NCBI GenBank assembly: GCA_021784975.1
Contig: JAJYGU010000265.1
Span: 1-25,875 of the forward strand
Length of the DNA stretch: 25,875 bases
Reading direction: 5' to 3'
Source: Planctomycetota bacterium
Lineage (GTDB): Bacteria > Planctomycetota > Planctomycetia > Pirellulales > Thermoguttaceae
Shown one piece after another: positions 21,710 through 25,875 of the stretch. The notes beneath the pieces were generated by a model. The model saw nothing but the letters and a program-made list of their open reading frames with translations. It searched no databases and was not told the origin of the DNA. Each line of letters begins with the position of its first letter. Position 1 is the stretch's first letter. The translations under genes and the position numbers were made by a program.

Positions 21710-24439
21710 ATGAATCGTTTTTCACGTCCGCGTCCGCCGAAGACCTTCGGCCGGTCTGCCTCGCAACGGCCCGAACCGCGGCACGGCGACCTTTGGCTCC
21801 AGTTGGTGGACGGCGGCCTGGCAGGCGTCCTCTTTCTGGTGCCGCTGTTGATGGGTGGCCGCCACCCGTTGGGACAACTGGTTCTGGTGTTCTTGGCCGC
21901 GGGCACGGCCGTAGCCTGGAGCGTTCATCAATGGCGCAGTCCGAAACCGCAATGGCGGCCAGCCTGGGCGATGCTGCTCCTGCTGGCCGGAGCCGGCTTG
22001 GCGCTGCTACAAGTGCTGCCGTTGCCGGCGGGGGTGTTGGGTTGGCTCGATCCGCGATTGGCGGGCATTCTGCCGCTTTGGAACTCGGCCGAATCGGTGG
22101 CCGGTGGCTTGGGAAGCTGGCATTGCATCTCGATGACCCCCGCCGACACCCACATTGGGCTGGCGTTGTTTGTGGCCTACGGCCTGCTGTTTCTGGTAGT
22201 GGTGCAGCGCGTTGCCGGAGTGGAAGACGTGGAACGCTTGCTGCGCTGGTGCGGCCTGGCGGTCTTGGGCATGGCTGTCTTCGCCTTCGTGCAATTCTTC
22301 ACCAGCAACGGTAAGTTCTTCTGGTTCTACCAGCACCCCTTCACGAATACCACCGACTCGCTGAAGGGGAGTTTTTCCAACCGCAACCACTTCGCCCAGT
22401 TTCTGGCCCTGGGCATGGGGCCGCTCATCTGGTGGTTGCAGGACGCAGCTCGCCGCCCGCGGGGCCGCTTGCTTGCCATGGCGACGCTGGTCGATGGCCG
22501 GCAGCGACGTGAGTTGGCTACGTACTTGCTGGGTTTGGCCACGGCCCTGGTCGTGTTTGCTAGTCTGCTGTCGCTGTCGCGTGGGGGCATGGTGGCCGCC
22601 TTGATCGCCTGCACGATCTGCACCCTGGTTTGCTATCGGGCCTCGGCGGTAGGTGGCCGGGTGCTGGCGGGATTGGCGGCCGCCGGCCTGGTGATCGCCG
22701 CATCCCTGGGCGTCTTTGGCTACCAGCGGTTGGCCGACCGGTTGGACGGCGTACTGACGGGCTCGGTGGAGAAGCTGGATGGCGACCATGGGCGGCGCGG
22801 GATCTGGGCCGCCGCCATGCACGCGATTCCCGATCATGCGGTGCTGGGGGCCGGCGTCGGAAGCTTTCAGGAAGTCTATCCCAGCTACGGGAATCCTGGT
22901 GTGGATGCGGGTCTCGAATACACCCACGCCGAGAGCGGCCCGCTGCAAGTGGCCGTCGAGACCGGCGGCGTGGGAATCGCGTTGCTCCTGGTGGGCCTTG
23001 CGTGTTGCCTTTCGTGGTGTCTGCGGGGATGTTCGGCGGCCGCCCCCGCCCGCTTGCGCCTGTGTGCCGGAGCGTTGGCAGCCAGTCTGGCGGCTTTCGT
23101 CGTCCACGGCATGGTCGACTTTGTGTGGTACGTGCCGGCCTGCGCCGCCGAGGTGGCGGTCTTGGCGGGCTGCGCGCTGCGGATCGCCCAGTCGATCGGG
23201 CAACCCTCGGCCGAAGCAAGACTGCGGGCCTTGCCGGGCTGGGTCCCGGCGGCTGCCACCCTGGGTTCGGTCGCACTGGGTGCTTGGATGGTCGCCGTCT
23301 GCCTGGGACCGGCGGTGGCAGCTCCCTATTGGGACCAGTATTTGTTGGCCCTTCAAGCCGCCCAAGCCGACTTGCCCTCCACCGATCGCCACTGGGCTGC
23401 TTCAGCCCGCGCCAACGGCGCGGCACGAGAAGAAGAGGAACTGATGGCCCTGCTGAAAAAGGTGGTCGAATGGCAGCCCGCCCATTTCCGCGCGCATCTC
23501 GCCCTGGCCGAATTGCACCAGCAGCGATTCGAAGACCTGCAAACCCGCGGTATCAACCCAATGTCGCTGGTCAACATCCGCGACGCCGTGGTGCGATCGC
23601 GGTTTCCTTCGGCGGAAGCGTTGAGGGCATGGCTGTCGCGGGCGGTGGGCCCGCACTGGGTCCAGTTACTGCGAGCCCTCGTTCACGCCCGCCAGGCGCT
23701 CAGGGCCTGTCCGCTGGAAGGACGGGCCTATGTCTGTTTGGCCAGGCTAAGGTTCCTGGAGGACGGCGGGCCATCGACGCGGGCCTGTCTGAGCCAAGCC
23801 TTGCGGGTGCGGCCCTTTGACGGGGGGGTGCTCTATGCCGTTGCCAGCGAGGCCTACTTGGCCGGCGATGCCGCCAGGTGGCTGGCCTACGCCAGGCAAG
23901 CGTTTCATGCCGGCCGCCAATATCAGCGGCAACTGATTGCCGATTTCATGGACCACACTCCGCCCCAAGCCACGCCGGCCATGATCGCCTTTCTGCTGCG
24001 GAACTTCCAGCCGGACTTGGAGGGAGTGCGACTGCTGGCGAGCGTCTCCACCAAGCGGTGTCGGCCGGAGCAACTCGTGCCGCTCTTGCACTGTTGGGCC
24101 GAAATGGCGGAAAACCAGGCCCGAACCACGAACGCGCCCGACTCGGCGAAGCTATGGCTCGAAGCGATGCACGTCTACGGGCAACTGCACGATGCAGCCG
24201 GCGAGCTGGACTGCGCCCGTCAGGCCGTCACCAGCGACCCGAATGACTACCAGGCACGTTATGAGCTGGCTGAGTGCCTCATCCAGCGTCAGGAGTTTGC
24301 TGAGGCCGAAACCAATCTGCACTGGTGTTTGCAGCGATCGCCCAATGACGAAACCGTAGAAGCGAAACTCAAAGAGGCTCTGAAAGGCCGCCTCGATGGC
24401 CAGCGCCGCGCCGCGACGCGCGGCACGGGCTGGCGGTAA
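21710..24439 (+). CDS. O-antigen ligase / Wzy-type polymerase family membrane protein with TPR-like C-terminus
   Basis: This large polytopic protein has 909 aa, against about 400-450 for simple Wzy/WaaL proteins. The N-terminal half has about a dozen hydrophobic segments. Family-like motifs are GSFSNRNHFAQFLALGMGP (about 221-240), LLSLSRGGMVAAL, and the Wzy_C signature region with GRRGIWAAAMHAIP, LGAGVGSFQEVYPSY and HAESGPLQVAVETGGVG (about 365-430). After the last membrane segment (near 540) there are about 370 soluble residues. Near the C-terminus these show TPR-like helical pairs (AGELDCARQAVTSDPNDYQA, RYELAECLIQRQEFAEAETN). A TTG at 21659, overlapping the kinase stop by 4 nt, is an alternative start; GGGAA precedes ATG 21710. 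It probably polymerises or ligates the exported glycan. Confidence 0.85.
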   Translation: MNRFSRPRPPKTFGRSASQRPEPRHGDLWLQLVDGGLAGVLFLVPLLMGGRHPLGQLVLVFLAAGTAVAWSVHQWRSPKPQWRPAWAMLLLLAGAGLALLQVLPLPAGVLGWLDPRLAGILPLWNSAESVAGGLGSWHCISMTPADTHIGLALFVAYGLLFLVVVQRVAGVEDVERLLRWCGLAVLGMAVFAFVQFFTSNGKFFWFYQHPFTNTTDSLKGSFSNRNHFAQFLALGMGPLIWWLQDAARRPRGRLLAMATLVDGRQRRELATYLLGLATALVVFASLLSLSRGGMVAALIACTICTLVCYRASAVGGRVLAGLAAAGLVIAASLGVFGYQRLADRLDGVLTGSVEKLDGDHGRRGIWAAAMHAIPDHAVLGAGVGSFQEVYPSYGNPGVDAGLEYTHAESGPLQVAVETGGVGIALLLVGLACCLSWCLRGCSAAAPARLRLCAGALAASLAAFVVHGMVDFVWYVPACAAEVAVLAGCALRIAQSIGQPSAEARLRALPGWVPAAATLGSVALGAWMVAVCLGPAVAAPYWDQYLLALQAAQADLPSTDRHWAASARANGAAREEEELMALLKKVVEWQPAHFRAHLALAELHQQRFEDLQTRGINPMSLVNIRDAVVRSRFPSAEALRAWLSRAVGPHWVQLLRALVHARQALRACPLEGRAYVCLARLRFLEDGGPSTRACLSQALRVRPFDGGVLYAVASEAYLAGDAARWLAYARQAFHAGRQYQRQLIADFMDHTPPQATPAMIAFLLRNFQPDLEGVRLLASVSTKRCRPEQLVPLLHCWAEMAENQARTTNAPDSAKLWLEAMHVYGQLHDAAGELDCARQAVTSDPNDYQARYELAECLIQRQEFAEAETNLHWCLQRSPNDETVEAKLKEALKGRLDGQRRAATRGTGWR

Positions 24440-24454
24440 GCATTACGGACGCCT

Positions 24455-25291
24455 ATGAACCCCCCCAAACCATTCATCGATATCCATTGCCACCTCCTGC
24501 CCGGCTTGGACGACGGCCCGGCCGACTGGAACGAGGCCCTGCGGATGGCCCGCATGGCTGTGGCTGACGGGGTTGCCGCAGTGGTAGCCACCCCGCATCA
24601 ATTAGGCCGTTACGCCCGGAACCGGGGAGCGACCATCCGCGCGGTAGCTGTCCGCCTTCAGCAGATGTTGGATGAGCGAGGAATTCGGCTGAAAGTCCTG
24701 CCCGGGGCCGACGTTCGCATCGAGCCGGAATTGGTCGACAAGCTTCGCTCGGGAGAGGTGCTGACGGTGGCCGATCGCCGTCGTCACGTACTCCTGGAGT
24801 TGCCCCACGAGATTTATACGCCCCTGGACCGGTTGCTGGCGGAGTTGAATGGAGCGGGCATGGTCGGCATCCTGACCCATCCCGAGCGCAACCTGGGCAT
24901 CCTCAGCCAGCCCGCGGTTCTGCCGCGGTTGGCAACTCGGGGCTGTCTAATGCAACTTACCGCCGGCAGCCTGTTGGGCTCTTTCGGGCCACGAATCCGG
25001 CGATTCTCCGAATCCTTGCTCGCCGACGGACTGGTGCATTTTATTGCCAGCGACGGGCATGGAACGGGGTCGCGACCACCGGGGCTTGGGTCGGCGTTTC
25101 AGCGCGTGGCCGAGTTGGCAGGTCCGGACGTGGCGATGGCACTTTGCTGCCGGAATCCATTAAGCTTGCTGACCGGCGAAGAGGCGAGTTTCAGCCGGGG
25201 TCCACCGCCCGAATCGTCGCCCTCCTCGTGGCTCCGTCGCTCGTGGCGGAGCGTGGTGTCGCCGATGGGAGGTTGGGGCAAGGGAAGATAG
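24455..25291 (+). CDS. PHP-type tyrosine-protein phosphatase (CpsB/CapC/YwqE family)
   Basis: This 278-residue protein is a metal-dependent phosphatase expected to dephosphorylate the BY-kinase two genes upstream. The metal-site motif DIHCHLLPGLDDGP (9-22) has His11, His13 and the DDG signature. TPH is at 46-48, Glu115 lies in LLELPH, His142 in THPERN, and Asp200 and His202 in ASDGHG. All fit the PHP fold of CpsB from Streptococcus. The last 30 or so residues are Ser/Arg/Pro-rich and not conserved. It starts 15 nt after the Wzy-like gene without a strong Shine-Dalgarno and is presumably in the same operon. Confidence 0.92.
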   Translation: MNPPKPFIDIHCHLLPGLDDGPADWNEALRMARMAVADGVAAVVATPHQLGRYARNRGATIRAVAVRLQQMLDERGIRLKVLPGADVRIEPELVDKLRSGEVLTVADRRRHVLLELPHEIYTPLDRLLAELNGAGMVGILTHPERNLGILSQPAVLPRLATRGCLMQLTAGSLLGSFGPRIRRFSESLLADGLVHFIASDGHGTGSRPPGLGSAFQRVAELAGPDVAMALCCRNPLSLLTGEEASFSRGPPPESSPSSWLRRSWRSVVSPMGGWGKGR

Positions 25292-25474
25292 GAGAAATGA
25301 CGTTGACCGGGCAGGCGCGCAGTTCCACAAAAGCCCTACAATCGAGACGATATCCTCCAGCGTGAGCCGCATATCGCCGATAGTAGGATACGCGTCACTA
25401 AGAGTATGACGCGCACAGTTGTCACCGGTGGAACCGTACAACCTGATCCATTTGCCAACTCCCGGCCAGCAGGA

Positions 25475-25501
25475 TTGCCGTACAGTTGGGGGCAACGGCA
25501 A
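25475..25501. promoter_or_regulatory. Stem-loop upstream of the last gene
   Basis: TTGCCGT (25475-25481) and ACGGCAA (25495-25501) form a perfect 7-bp stem with a 13-nt loop, 41 nt before the start of the next gene. It lacks a following T-tract, so it is more likely a leader structure or operator than a terminator. The rest of the 251-bp gap (25292-25542) shows no gene and no convincing promoter. Confidence 0.35.
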
Positions 25502-25542
25502 GTACGCCAAACATCTAACACAGGTAAAGCTGGAGAGAGACC

Positions 25543-25875
25543 ATGAGAACTCGAAAGATCGTGGGTGCGGCCGTGGTGTACCTCGCGGCTTTGGGGATGT
25601 GTTTGCCCCAGGCAGCGATGGCTGTGAGTCTTGAGCTGAAACCGGTTGTGACCGACGTCGCCCTGACGGACGGCGGAGTTCTGCACGGGCAGGTGGTCAA
25701 CCCACAAACGGGTGTTGGCGCGGCCAACCTGCCGATCACTCTGCGGGTACAGGATCAAATCGTAGCCAGCACGACCACCGACGCGGCTGGCCGCTTCGCG
25801 ATACAGAACGTGCGGGGCGGCGAGCATCAAATCATTGCCGGGGAAAATCAGGGAATCTATCGTTTCTGGTCCGCC
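25543..25875 (+). CDS. Secreted protein with carboxypeptidase-regulatory-like domain (partial, runs off the window)
   Basis: 111 codons are visible before the window ends. A Sec-type signal peptide (MRTRKIVGAAVVYLAALG start, cleavage probably after QAAMA, about residue 27) leads into VVTDVALTDGGVLHGQVVNP, TLRVQDQIVASTTTDAAGRF and AIQNVRGGEHQIIAG. This is a beta-sandwich pattern typical of carboxypeptidase-regulatory-like or CNA-B-like domains (G-x-V, T-D-x-x-G-x-F, L/V-x-x-G-x-H/Y). GGAGAGAGA sits 3-11 nt before the ATG. It follows the exopolysaccharide genes after a 251-bp gap, so it may be separately transcribed. Its function is unknown. Confidence 0.8.
   Translation, partial: MRTRKIVGAAVVYLAALGMCLPQAAMAVSLELKPVVTDVALTDGGVLHGQVVNPQTGVGAANLPITLRVQDQIVASTTTDAAGRFAIQNVRGGEHQIIAGENQGIYRFWSA

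Noticed and set aside
25303..25342. Promoter TTGACC ... TACAAT before the last gene
   Set aside because: The spacer is 28 bp, far outside the 16-18 bp range.

Overview
The window looks like chromosomal DNA of a planctomycete, probably from the Pirellula/Blastopirellula side. I infer this from high GC content, an ECF sigma factor fused to membrane and HEAT-repeat domains, a four-ACT aspartate kinase, a BFN-domain protein starting MPVPMELSRIII, and a Wza/Wzc/Wzy cluster with a PHP-type phosphatase. No tRNA, rRNA, CRISPR array or complete insertion sequence was seen.

Layout. (1) 296-5419, minus strand: nuoA-B-C-D-E-F, six subunits of respiratory complex I, behind a near-consensus sigma-70-type promoter at 5455-5483. 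(2) 5420-6078: a gene-poor patch with a broken C-terminal copy of the methyltransferase found 4.3 kb further on, a decamer repeat that can fold back, and a segment bounded by short inverted repeats. (3) 6079-8811, minus: a 910-residue ECF sigma factor fused to membrane segments and nine HEAT-like repeats. (4) 9061-9668, minus: a DUF104-type antitoxin and PIN toxin pair. (5) 9843-11024, minus: an RlmI-like methyltransferase. (6) 11147-15800, plus: secreted GH20 hexosaminidase, MFS transporter, secreted nucleoside hydrolase and a BFN-domain protein. The first three are overlapping or nearly so and probably form a scavenging operon. (7) 15801-17576, minus: aspartate kinase, meeting the BFN gene stop to stop with no gap. 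(8) 18053-25291, plus: exopolysaccharide genes for an outer-membrane export lipoprotein, a BY-kinase/chain-length protein, a Wzy/O-antigen-ligase-like protein with a TPR-like tail, and a PHP tyrosine phosphatase, behind a predicted promoter at 17811-17840. (9) From 25543: the start of a secreted protein with a carboxypeptidase-regulatory-like fold, cut by the window edge.

The most unusual signal lies between genes. At least ten short tandem arrays, all with a 7-bp period but with different unit sequences, occupy intergenic DNA. They lie in the E/F, D/E, C/D and B/C spacers of the nuo operon and downstream of nuoF. Others lie before the GH20 gene, before the exopolysaccharide genes, and in the gene-poor patch. 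Several run into stop codons, and one supplies a Shine-Dalgarno sequence. The A/B junction, where the genes overlap and no spacer exists, lacks such an array. Instead, nuoA carries four in-frame copies of a different GGGACTGYCCC-centred inverted repeat, which adds roughly 70-80 residues to a subunit that is otherwise very conserved in size.

All coordinates, motif positions and mismatch counts were read by eye. Family names rest on recognised motifs, with no database search.
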